In this document: positions 32,985-40,121 of the stretch, piece by piece
Position numbering within the stretch: position 1 is the first letter of the stretch
Layout of the letters: every line of letters begins with the position of its first letter
Source: Microbacterium sufflavum
GTDB lineage: Bacteria > Actinomycetota > Actinomycetes > Actinomycetales > Microbacteriaceae
Length of the DNA stretch: 64,000 nucleotides
Reading direction: 5' to 3'
Assembly: GCF_023101165.1 (NCBI RefSeq)
Contig: NZ_CP078076.1
Location: 1,302,001 to 1,366,000 of the forward strand
Made by a program: the position numbers and the translations under genes
The notes under the pieces: model-generated
The model's database searches: none
What the model saw: only the letters and a program-made list of their open reading frames with translations
Told to the model about the DNA's origin: nothing

Positions 32985-34688
32985 TCAGGACGCCGGGGTC
33001 TCCTCGTCCGGCGGGGTGTCCGCGTCCGCCGGGGTCTCCGCGTCCGGCGGGGTGTCCGCGTCCGCCGAGGTCTCCGCGTCCGCCGGGGTCTCCGCGTCCG
33101 CCGGGGTCTCTGCGTCCGGCGGGGTCTCCGCGTCTGCCGGGGTCTCCGCGTCCGCCGGGGTCTCTGCGGCGGCGGTGATGCGGGCGGCCATGCCCGAGAA
33201 GATCAGGCCGTGGAATGGCAGCACGGCCAGCCAGTACAGCCGTCCGGTGAGGCCGCGCGGGAAGAAGATCGCCCGCTGCTCATACCGCGCACCCGCGCCG
33301 TCTGGCACCGCCCGCAGCTCGAGCCACGCCTCCCCCGGCACCTTCATCTCGGCGCGCAGCCGCAGCAGGTGCCCGGCGTCGGTCTGCTCCACGGCCTCGA
33401 CACGCCAGAAGTCGATCGCGTCGCCCACCCGAGCGGCGGTGCGGCTGCGGCGGCCGCGGCGCAGACCGACGCCGCCCACCACGCGGTCCATCCAGCCACG
33501 CACGGCCCACAGCAGCGGCGAGGAGTACCAGCCGTTCTCGCCGCCGATGCCCAGGATCACGCGCCACAGTTCCGCGACGGAGGCGTGCGTGCGCACCGAG
33601 CGGGCGTCGGTGAACACGGTGCGTCCGGCCCAGTCGGGGTCGCTCGGCAGCGGGTCGCTGGGCGCGCCGGACACCTCCGCGTCCTGCCAGCTGGTCTCGA
33701 TGGCGTCGGCGTCGACGCGGCCGAGGGCGAGCGCGACGGCGCGGCGGTACGGGGTGAGGCCGCCGTCCGGCCGAGGGATCAGCTCGTCGATCGCGTGGTC
33801 CTTCATGATGCACTCGTTCTGCAGGGATGCCACGAGCGGTCGGGCGATCGATCGCGGCACCGGCGTCACGAGGTTCACCCAGTGCGAGGCCAGCTCGGGC
33901 GTGAGCACGGGCAGCGCGGCGATCGCACGCTGACGGAGCCCCGCCTCGACCGCGTAGCCGTTCATCATCTGTCCGTAGCGCAGCACGTCGGGGCCGCCGA
34001 TGTCGACCGCGCGGTTCGCATCGGGGTCGAGGCGGGCGGCACCGAGCAGGTAGTGCAGCACGTCGCGCACGGAGATCGGCTGGATGCGGTTGCGCACCCA
34101 CTTCGGCGCGGGCATGTAGGGCAGCACGTCGGTGAGGTGGCGGATCATCTCGAAGGATGCGGAGCCGGAGCCGATCACGACCCCGGCCTGGAGCACGAGG
34201 GTCGGCACGCCGGAGTCGAGCAGGATCTCGCCGACGCGCACCCGGGAGCGCAGGTGGGGGGAGAGCGTCACGTCGTCGGGGTGCAGTCCGCCGAGGTAGA
34301 CGATGCGCCGCACTCCCGCCGCGGCGGCGGCGCGGGCGACCGTGTGCGCGGCCCGCTCGTCGCTCTCCTCGAAGCCCTTGCCCGCGGACATCGAGTGGAT
34401 CAGGTAGTACACGACGTCCACGTCGTCCATCGCGCGGGCGACGGCGTCGGCGTCGTCGGCGGATCCCTCGACGATCTCGCAGTCGTCCCCCCAGGTGAAC
34501 GACGCGGCGCGCGCGGCGTCTCGGGCGAGCACCCGCACGCGGTAGCCGGCGTTGAGCAGGCGGGGGGTGAGGCGGCCGCCGATGTAGCCGGTGGCGCCGA
34601 GGACGAGGGCGCGGGGAGCGGAACCGTCGGCGCGGGGGACGGCCCGCAGCATCTCTTCGCGCCCGGTGGGCTGGGTGAGCTCGCTCAT
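32985..34688 (-). CDS. NAD(P)-binding SDR-like protein with DUF2867-type domain and repeat tail
   Basis: A 567-residue protein. The N-terminal NmrA/SDR-like part (GATGYIGGRLTPRLLNAGYRVRVLARD at about 30-56) binds NAD(P). The C-terminal half (from about 330) matches the DUF2867 type, with FWRVEAVE and an ending like GLTGRLYWLAVLPFHGLIFSGM. It then runs into a tail of about 57 residues made of ETPADA-like six-residue units. The tail is encoded by an 18-bp tandem repeat and is acidic and disordered. The reaction is unknown. The gene is divergent from an MFS gene. Confidence 0.88.
   Translation of the reverse strand: MSELTQPTGREEMLRAVPRADGSAPRALVLGATGYIGGRLTPRLLNAGYRVRVLARDAARAASFTWGDDCEIVEGSADDADAVARAMDDVDVVYYLIHSMSAGKGFEESDERAAHTVARAAAAAGVRRIVYLGGLHPDDVTLSPHLRSRVRVGEILLDSGVPTLVLQAGVVIGSGSASFEMIRHLTDVLPYMPAPKWVRNRIQPISVRDVLHYLLGAARLDPDANRAVDIGGPDVLRYGQMMNGYAVEAGLRQRAIAALPVLTPELASHWVNLVTPVPRSIARPLVASLQNECIMKDHAIDELIPRPDGGLTPYRRAVALALGRVDADAIETSWQDAEVSGAPSDPLPSDPDWAGRTVFTDARSVRTHASVAELWRVILGIGGENGWYSSPLLWAVRGWMDRVVGGVGLRRGRRSRTAARVGDAIDFWRVEAVEQTDAGHLLRLRAEMKVPGEAWLELRAVPDGAGARYEQRAIFFPRGLTGRLYWLAVLPFHGLIFSGMAARITAAAETPADAETPADAETPPDAETPADAETPADAETSADADTPPDAETPADADTPPDEETPAS
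32993..33162. repeat. 18-bp tandem repeat coding for an ETPADA tail
   Basis: About nine and a half copies of an 18-bp unit (plus-strand form TCCGCGTCCGCCGGGGTC) with small changes. It lies in frame at the 3' end of the gene, so copy changes lengthen or shorten the protein by six residues without a frameshift. Confidence 0.9.
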
Positions 34689-34762
34689 GGTCCGAGCGTA
34701 GGCGGGGGAGCGGACGATCGGAACGGGCTTGCGGCGGTCGCGGTGCGCGGATAGCCGTCCGG

Positions 34763-34810
34763 CTCGCGGCCTCGCTCGCGGCCTCGCTCGCGGCCTCGAT
34801 CGCGGCGTCG
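34763..34810. repeat. 12-bp tandem repeat in a divergent promoter region
   Basis: Three exact copies of CTCGCGGCCTCG and one altered copy lie 50-100 bases before the MFS start, between divergent genes. Copy number changes here could alter promoter spacing. The rest of the gap (34689-34858) shows no other clear signal. Confidence 0.8.
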
Positions 34811-34858
34811 GTCGCGGGCGGTCGCCGAGGGGACGCCCGACGGGGTACGGTCGTACTC

Positions 34859-36079
34859 GTGACTTCTATCGAATCGATTCGACGCACGCGGCCCGACCGG
34901 CAGACGCGCCGCGCCAGGATCGCCGTCTCGGCGCTGTTCCTCACCAACGGCGCCCTGTTCGCGAACATCCTCCCGCGCTACCCCGAGATCAAGTCCGCCC
35001 TCGGCCTGGACAACCTCGGCTACGGCGTCGCGATCGCGGCCTTCCCCGCGGGAGCCATCGCGGCCGGGCTGCTTGCGGCCGTCCTGATCCGGCGCTTCGG
35101 CTCGGCCCGCGTCGCCGTGATCGGCACGGTGCTCACGAGCCTCGGGCTGCTGTCGGCCGCCCTCGCGCCGTCGGGAGTGCTGTTCGCCCTGGCGCTGCTG
35201 CTGGGCGGAGCCTCCGACGCGATCACCGATGTCGCCCAGAACGCGCACGGCCTCCGCGTGCAGAAGCGCTACGGCCGCTCGATCATCAACGGCTTCCACG
35301 CGATCTGGTCGATCGGTGCCGTGCTGGGCGGGGTCATGGCCGCCGGGGCGATCGCGCTGCACCTGCCGCTCGCCGTGCACCTGGGGATCTCGACGGCGCT
35401 GTTCGCCGCGGTCGCGCTCGTGGCGCTGGGCTTCTGCCTCCCTGGTCGCGACGACGACGCGGAGGAGGCCGCGGCCGAGCCGGGCGAGCTGGCGGGGCAG
35501 GTGCGCCGAGGTGTGCCGCCGCGGACGATCGTCGCGATCGTGGCGCTGACCCTCATCGCGATGGCGGGTGCGGTCGCGGAGGATGCGGGCAACTCGTGGG
35601 CCACGCTGTACCTGGGCGACTCGCTGGGGGCTGCCGCCGCGATCGCCCCGCTCGGCTTCATCGCCCTCGTCGGTGCGCAGTTCATCGGGCGGCTGCTGGG
35701 CGACCCCCTGACCGATCGGTTCGGGCAGCGCGCGGTGGCGGCGGTCGGTGGCCTGATCGCGGCGGTCGGGATGACGCTCGCGCTCGCCTTCCCGAGCGTT
35801 CCCGGCACGATCCTGGGGTTCGCCGCCGTGGGGTTCGGGATCGCCACGCTCATCCCGGCCGCCATGCACGCCGCCGACGAGCTGCCGGGACTGCGTCCGG
35901 GGGTGGGGCTGACGCTCGTGTCATGGCTGCTGCGCCTGGGCTTCCTGCTGTCGCCGCCGTTCGTGGGATATCTCGCGGAGACGCAGAGCCTGGCGGCCGG
36001 GCTGATCGTCGCCCCGGCGGCGGCCCTGGTCGCGGTGCTGCTGTCGGGCTTCCTCGACGGGCGGCGACCGCGCGACTGA
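34859..36079 (+). CDS. MFS transporter
   Basis: A 406-residue membrane protein with about 12 hydrophobic segments. The N-terminus (ALFLTNGALFANILPRYPEIKSALGL) and the INGFHAIWSIGAVLGG stretch are typical of the YbjJ/FucP-like MFS branch, whose members move sugars or export small molecules. The start is a GTG at 34859. No regulator is directly attached. Substrate unknown. Confidence 0.87.
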   Translation: MTSIESIRRTRPDRQTRRARIAVSALFLTNGALFANILPRYPEIKSALGLDNLGYGVAIAAFPAGAIAAGLLAAVLIRRFGSARVAVIGTVLTSLGLLSAALAPSGVLFALALLLGGASDAITDVAQNAHGLRVQKRYGRSIINGFHAIWSIGAVLGGVMAAGAIALHLPLAVHLGISTALFAAVALVALGFCLPGRDDDAEEAAAEPGELAGQVRRGVPPRTIVAIVALTLIAMAGAVAEDAGNSWATLYLGDSLGAAAAIAPLGFIALVGAQFIGRLLGDPLTDRFGQRAVAAVGGLIAAVGMTLALAFPSVPGTILGFAAVGFGIATLIPAAMHAADELPGLRPGVGLTLVSWLLRLGFLLSPPFVGYLAETQSLAAGLIVAPAAALVAVLLSGFLDGRRPRD

Positions 36080-36081
36080 TC

Positions 36082-36099
36082 TGCAATACAAGGGTTGCA
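36082..36099. promoter_or_regulatory. Operator copy 1 before the SRPBCC-ArsR operon
   Basis: TGCAAT-ACAAGG-GTTGCA, an inverted repeat with a 6-base spacer. A matching copy starts exactly 33 bases further on, that is, about three helical turns. Confidence 0.7.
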
Positions 36100-36114
36100 A
36101 GAGAGAGGGCGCTG

Positions 36115-36132
36115 TGCAACGCTAGAGTTGCA
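36115..36132. promoter_or_regulatory. Operator copy 2 before the SRPBCC-ArsR operon
   Basis: TGCAAC-GCTAGA-GTTGCA, a perfect inverted repeat with the same arms and spacer length as copy 1. Likely bound by the ArsR protein of this operon. Confidence 0.72.
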
Positions 36133-36172
36133 GTCGTCGTCATTCCGACGCCGACCCGAGAAAGGAACCATC

Positions 36173-36655
36173 ATGGTGGACATGACTCGCAGTGACGCAG
36201 CGGTGGTCGACGAGGAAGCCTTCTCCGTCCGTCGGACCATCCGCATCGACGCCCCCATCGGCAAGGTCTGGCAGGCGGTGGCCGAGCCGGAGCACGTGTC
36301 GCGCTGGTTCGGTCGCACGGAGCTCGCGGGCTCCGGGGTGGGCGCGACCGGGACGATGACGTTCCCCGACTACGACGTGATACCGCTGCGGGTGGAGGAG
36401 TTCGACGCCCCGCGCCGCATCACCTACCGGTGGAACAACGACGACGCGCTCGGCAGCCTGCCCGAGCGGATCGACGAGGCGACCTCCACCGTCTTCACCT
36501 TCACGCTCGACGAGGTCGACGGCGGCACGCAGCTCACGGTCGTGGAGAGCGGGTTCGACCGCACGTCCGACCCGCGCGCGAACCTGGAGTCGCACCGCAC
36601 CGGCTGGGAGCTCGAGCTCGACAAGCTCGTCGCACTCGTCGAGGACCGCACGTGA
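36173..36655 (+). CDS. SRPBCC (AHSA1-like) domain protein
   Basis: A 160-residue START-like protein of the AHSA1/SRPBCC class: VRRTIRIDAPIGKVWQAVAEPEHVSRWFG at the start and GGTQLTVVESGFD toward the end. Such proteins bind hydrophobic ligands in a helix-grip cavity. The ATG at 36173 has AAAGGAA upstream. The ArsR gene follows with a GTGA overlap, a common pairing in actinobacteria. The ligand is unknown. Confidence 0.9.
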   Translation: MVDMTRSDAAVVDEEAFSVRRTIRIDAPIGKVWQAVAEPEHVSRWFGRTELAGSGVGATGTMTFPDYDVIPLRVEEFDAPRRITYRWNNDDALGSLPERIDEATSTVFTFTLDEVDGGTQLTVVESGFDRTSDPRANLESHRTGWELELDKLVALVEDRT

Positions 36656-36969
36656 CGGCGCCGACCCTTCTGCCCGTGCTCTCGGCCCTCGCCGACGAGA
36701 CGCGGTGGAGCATCCTGACCGCGCTCGGCGAGGGCGACGCCTCCGCGTCCGCCCTCGCCGGGCGGCTGCCCGTCTCGCGGCAGGCCATCGCGAAGCACCT
36801 CGGTGTGCTGCAGGAGGTCAGGCTGGTCGAACCGGTGCGCGTGGGCCGCGAGGTGCGGTTCCGCGTGATCGGCGCCGAGCTGTCGGACACCGCCACCGCG
36901 CTGGACGCGATCGGCCGCGAGTGGGACCGTCGCCTCGCCGCGATCAAGCAGATCGCGGAAGGGCTCTAG
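36652..36969 (+). CDS. ArsR family regulator
   Basis: A 105-residue winged-helix repressor: LSALADETRWSILTALGEGDASASALAGRLPVSRQAIAKHLGVLQEVRLVEPVRVGREVRFRV. It lacks the metal-binding cysteines of classical ArsR, as usual for the SRPBCC-linked group. The GTG overlaps the SRPBCC stop. Its stop overlaps that of the convergent MarR gene by two bases. The duplicated TGCAAY-N6-GTTGCA sites upstream are the likely targets. Confidence 0.9.
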   Translation: MTAPTLLPVLSALADETRWSILTALGEGDASASALAGRLPVSRQAIAKHLGVLQEVRLVEPVRVGREVRFRVIGAELSDTATALDAIGREWDRRLAAIKQIAEGL

Positions 36970-37511
36970 GCCATCTCCTTCGCGGCCTCGGCGTCGCCAT
37001 GCTCCCCGTCGGCCTCCGCAGCCTCTTCGATCGCGGCCGTCATGCCGACCAGGAAACGCATCACGGTGCCGCGTTCGGCGTCGGACAGCTCATCGACGAG
37101 GCTCAGCATCCGGCGGTGCATGGCGCCGAGCGTCGCGCGCACCTCTTCATCGCTGCTGACGGTGGGGACGACGATGCCCGCGCGACGGTCGGTCGGATGC
37201 GGCTCGCGGCGCGCGTGACCTCCGCGCTCCAGGCGGTCGATCAGCGTGGTGGTCGATGCCGTGGAGATGTCGAGCATCCGGGCGATGTCGATCGGTCGCA
37301 CGATGCGCCCGGCCCGCTGTTCGCGGAGCAGGAAGCGCAGGGCCACGAGGTCGGTCTCGTTCATGCCCATCGACGCGCGGGTGCGGGCGCGCATGGCGGT
37401 CTCGGCGCTGCGGTAGCGGCGCAGCATGTTCAGCACGTCGACGGTGGAGGCGGTGTCGCTCTCGGGGTACCAGTATCCGGAGGCGTGGAACTCGCCTCTG
37501 CTGTCGGTCAC
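36966..37511 (-). CDS. MarR family regulator
   Basis: A 181-residue winged-helix protein: GMNETDLVALRFLLREQRAGRIVRPIDIARMLDISTASTTTLIDRLERGGHARREPHPTDRRAGIV is the MarR core with the DRR wing. The N-terminal 30 residues and the acidic C-terminal tail are variable. The GTG at 37511 overlaps the stop of the small upstream gene, so the two are coupled. Target unknown. Confidence 0.9.
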   Translation of the reverse strand: MTDSRGEFHASGYWYPESDTASTVDVLNMLRRYRSAETAMRARTRASMGMNETDLVALRFLLREQRAGRIVRPIDIARMLDISTASTTTLIDRLERGGHARREPHPTDRRAGIVVPTVSSDEEVRATLGAMHRRMLSLVDELSDAERGTVMRFLVGMTAAIEEAAEADGEHGDAEAAKEMA

Positions 37512-37744
37512 GCGACCTCCCCCTCGTCGCTCGACCCGGCCTCCCGCTCGAGCATCTCCATCGCGCCCGTCTCGACCTCGGCCGGGACGATGCGCAGGAG
37601 GCCGCCCGTGATGGCGTCGGTCTCGGCGCCGATGATCTGCTCGATCCGGCGTCGCGTGACGGAGGGGAAGCGCTCCTCCAGGCGTTCGAGCAGATCGGCG
37701 TAGCTGATGTACGACGCCTCCTCGAGACTGAATCGCTCGGGCAT
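37508..37744 (-). CDS. Small helical protein (three-helix bundle dimerisation-like)
   Basis: A 78-residue protein with MPERFSLEEASYISYADLLERLEERFPSVTRRRIEQIIGAE, resembling the small three-helix-bundle dimerisation proteins of actinobacteria. The ATG at 37744 has AAAGGA six bases upstream. It overlaps the MarR start by four bases and may be its partner, but this is inference. Confidence 0.75.
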   Translation of the reverse strand: MPERFSLEEASYISYADLLERLEERFPSVTRRRIEQIIGAETDAITGGLLRIVPAEVETGAMEMLEREAGSSDEGEVA

Positions 37745-37815
37745 GGCATCCTTTCGGGGGCGATGTGTTTCCATCATCGCATCCCGGAAGTGCCCGATCG
37801 CGCGGAATAATCGCT

Positions 37816-37836
37816 AGTCTGCCTCGTTGTCAGACT
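37816..37836. promoter_or_regulatory. Inverted repeat upstream of the second MarR gene
   Basis: AGTCTG-N9-CAGACT, a perfect 6-base-arm repeat 38 bases before the marR start and 71 bases before the divergent gene. A candidate operator for either MarR protein. Confidence 0.55.
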
Positions 37837-37874
37837 GTCGAGGTACCATGGGCTGCGGGGAAGGAGTACTCGGC

Positions 37875-38321
37875 ATGGGGAAGACCAGCACGGATGTGGC
37901 GACGTCGTCGCTCGCGCGCGATGTAGACGACTTCCGTCGCGCCGACGCCCAGCTCAACCGCCGCCTCGCCGCCCGCCGCGAGCCCAACGACACCGACCGG
38001 GCCGCGATGCACTTCATCGGCACCGCGCCGGCCGAGCGTCCCCTCACCCCCCGCGACCTCGCCGGCTTCCTCGGCATCAGCACTGCGGCGGTGACGAGCG
38101 TGATCCGCCGCCTGTCGGAGCGCGGGCAGATCGTGGTCGCGCCGCATCCGCTGGATGCCCGGTCCAAGGTGCTGCGTCCCTCCCTGCGCGACCTCCATTC
38201 GCAGGGCGACGAACTGTCGGTGCGGGTGGCGGCGCTCGCCGACGAGTTCACCGAGCAGGAGGCGGCTGCGATCTCGCGGTTCCTGCGGCGCCTGACCGAC
38301 GAGCTCGGCGACCTCCCCTGA
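37875..38321 (+). CDS. MarR family regulator
   Basis: A 148-residue MarR protein: DRAAMHFIGTAPAERPLTPRDLAGFLGISTAAVTSVIRRLSERGQIVVAPHPLDARSKVL. The start at 37875 is preferred because AAGGAG lies eight bases upstream; longer in-frame starts lack a site. It lies 10 bases before a strong palindrome and promoter in front of the DUF7882 gene, so that gene is a likely target. Confidence 0.88.
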   Translation: MGKTSTDVATSSLARDVDDFRRADAQLNRRLAARREPNDTDRAAMHFIGTAPAERPLTPRDLAGFLGISTAAVTSVIRRLSERGQIVVAPHPLDARSKVLRPSLRDLHSQGDELSVRVAALADEFTEQEAAAISRFLRRLTDELGDLP

Positions 38322-38327
38322 CCCGAC

Positions 38328-38355
38328 TTGATTTAACTAGTTAAACTAGTAAAAT
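38328..38355 (+). promoter_or_regulatory. Promoter with palindromic operator before the DUF7882 gene
   Basis: TTGATT (38328-38333) and TAAAAT (38350-38355) are 16 bases apart. A perfect 14-bp palindrome TTTAACTAGTTAAA (38332-38345) fills the space between them. AT-rich palindromes of this kind are typical MarR sites, and a marR gene ends just upstream. Confidence 0.7.
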
Positions 38356-38388
38356 ATCCTCGTCCAGCTTTCTGCACGAGGAGAGATC

Positions 38389-38715
38389 ATGGGAACCCTG
38401 ACGTACGCGAATGCCACCGCTCCGATCGAGATCGACGACGAGGTGCTCGCGCATCTCCGAGCCGCAACCGTCACCAAGCTCCGCCGCAATGAGCCGTTTG
38501 CTCTCACCGTGCCCACGGGAGACGGACAGGCGGAGACGCTGTGGATGCACGCGTCCATCCCGGTGCGCTTCGCCCTCGACTCCACGGTCGAGCTGCACCG
38601 ACCGCTCCTGGCGCGCCTGATGCAGGCCGCGAGCTCCACCGGAGGCCTCGACCTCACCGACTCCGAGCTGTCGCTCGAGCTGGCATCGCGTGAACTGCAC
38701 GCGATGACCGCCTGA
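38389..38715 (+). CDS. DUF7882 family small protein
   Basis: A 108-residue protein common in Microbacteriaceae: MGTLTYANATAPIEIDDEVLAHLRAATVTKLRRNEPFALT, then LWMHASIPVRFAL. It is sometimes mislabelled as a DNA ligase, but no catalytic motif is visible. GAGGAGAG precedes the ATG at 38389. Function unknown; expression is probably controlled by the palindrome upstream. Confidence 0.87.
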   Translation: MGTLTYANATAPIEIDDEVLAHLRAATVTKLRRNEPFALTVPTGDGQAETLWMHASIPVRFALDSTVELHRPLLARLMQAASSTGGLDLTDSELSLELASRELHAMTA

Positions 38716-38829
38716 AAACGGAGGATGCAAGCCAGCCTCACCGCCCATCGTGGTCCTCTCGAAGGGCTCTCGGACCACGTGCGGTGATGGCCTCGGCGAG
38801 AACGGAGCGGGGGCTCCGCCTCGCCATCG

Positions 38830-38879
38830 AGCGGCATCCGGCCGCCTGGGATTCGGGTTCCCGGCCGCCGGATGCCGCT
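38830..38879. terminator. Hairpin between DUF7882 and SDR genes
   Basis: A perfect 13-bp stem (AGCGGCATCCGGC with GCCGGATGCCGCT) and a 24-base loop, just past the end of the SDR gene and between convergent genes. The rest of 38716-38886 shows nothing else. Confidence 0.7.
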
Positions 38880-38886
38880 CCGTCTG

Positions 38887-39639
38887 TCACAGGGCGGTGT
38901 AGCCGCCGTCGACCAGGTGGTAGCTGCCGGTGATGAAGCTCGCGGCGTCGCTCGCGAGGAACACCACGAGGTTCGCGACCTCGTCGGCCTGCCCGAGCCG
39001 ACCGATCGGGTGCTTCGACACGAGGAACTCCTTCGCTTCGTCGCCCATGTTCGCCAGCAGCGGGGTGTCGATGAAGCCGGGGCCCACCGAGTTCACGCGC
39101 ACGCCCTGCGCCGAGTACTCCAGTGCAGCCGTCTTGGTCATGCCGACCACGCCGTGCTTGGCCGTGACGTAGGCGGGCGATCCCGCGAAGCCGACGCTGC
39201 CGAGGATCGAGGCGATGTTCACGACCGAGCCGCCGCCGTTCGCGAGGATCGACGGGATCTGCGCCTTCATGTTGCGGAACACGGCGTTGAGGTTGATCGC
39301 GATGACCTTGTCCCACGCGTCCTCCTCGTAGTCGGCCGTCGGGGCGGTGGCGCCGCCGATGCCGGCGTTGTTGACGCCGATGCGCAGGGGCGCGAGGGAG
39401 TTCGCGAGCTCGACCGACGAGGCGATCCAGGCGGGGTCGGTCGCGTCGCCGACCGAGGCCTCGGCGGTGCCGCCCGCGGCGCGGATCTCGTCGACCACGG
39501 CCTGCGCGTGCTCCGCGTTCAGGTCGTTCACGACCACCGACGCGCCGTTCTGCGCCAGCAGCAGCGCGACCGAGCGGCCGATGCCGCTGCCTGCTCCCGT
39601 CACGATCGCCGAGCGGTTCGAGACGTCGTACTGAGCCAC
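38887..39639 (-). CDS. SDR family oxidoreductase
   Basis: A 250-residue classical short-chain dehydrogenase: TGAGSGIG near residue 15 (cofactor), NNAGIGG, SILGSVGF with the catalytic Ser region, and YVTAK with catalytic Tyr and Lys. NDLN after the second strand (Asp) suggests NAD rather than NADP. Substrate unknown. It stands alone, with its own terminator. Confidence 0.92.
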   Translation of the reverse strand: MAQYDVSNRSAIVTGAGSGIGRSVALLLAQNGASVVVNDLNAEHAQAVVDEIRAAGGTAEASVGDATDPAWIASSVELANSLAPLRIGVNNAGIGGATAPTADYEEDAWDKVIAINLNAVFRNMKAQIPSILANGGGSVVNIASILGSVGFAGSPAYVTAKHGVVGMTKTAALEYSAQGVRVNSVGPGFIDTPLLANMGDEAKEFLVSKHPIGRLGQADEVANLVVFLASDAASFITGSYHLVDGGYTAL

Positions 39640-39764
39640 GAGAGACTCCTCTTCCGGGCGGGCGCGGTGCCGGGAGATCTTCTCGGACGGTCCGTCCTTC
39701 CCTCCAGCCTACGCCGGAATATCGGAGGTGGATTCACGTGAATGGAATCTGTCCTGGGGGCACG

Positions 39765-40121
39765 TCAGGACTCGTCCCAGGGGAGCTTCACCAGCGGCAG
39801 GATGTAGATCCGGCCCGCGATCGCGACGGGATGCTTCGCCATGAAGGCGGCGGCCTCGTCGATCGAGTCGGCGGTGACGAGGTCGTAACCCGCGAACCAC
39901 TCCTTGAACTCCGGGAACGGGCCGTCGGTGATGATCGTCTTCCCGTCGCGGACCGCGACGGATTTCGCCTGTTCGGGTCCGGCGACCGGGCCGCCGTCTC
40001 CGAGGCGCCCCGCCGCGTCGCCCTCGGTCGCCCAGCGTTCGAGGATCTCCTGATCCTCCGCGCGGGCCAGCGGGGTCCCGGTGGAATCGGACATGTGGAT
40101 GACGAGGTACGTGCTGCTCAT
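39765..40121 (-). CDS. YciI/DGPF domain protein
   Basis: A 118-residue YCII-related protein with the DGPFPEFKEW signature (about residues 66-75) and a C-terminal IYILPL. In actinobacteria DGPF proteins are the regular partners of ECF42 sigma factors, and here the sigma gene overlaps its start (ATGA). GGAG lies seven bases upstream of the ATG. The function is unknown. Confidence 0.9.
   Translation of the reverse strand: MSSTYLVIHMSDSTGTPLARAEDQEILERWATEGDAAGRLGDGGPVAGPEQAKSVAVRDGKTIITDGPFPEFKEWFAGYDLVTADSIDEAAAFMAKHPVAIAGRIYILPLVKLPWDES

Noticed and set aside
32993..33162. CRISPR-like array
   Set aside because: The units are 18 bp, directly adjacent and in frame with a protein; there are no spacers and no cas genes.
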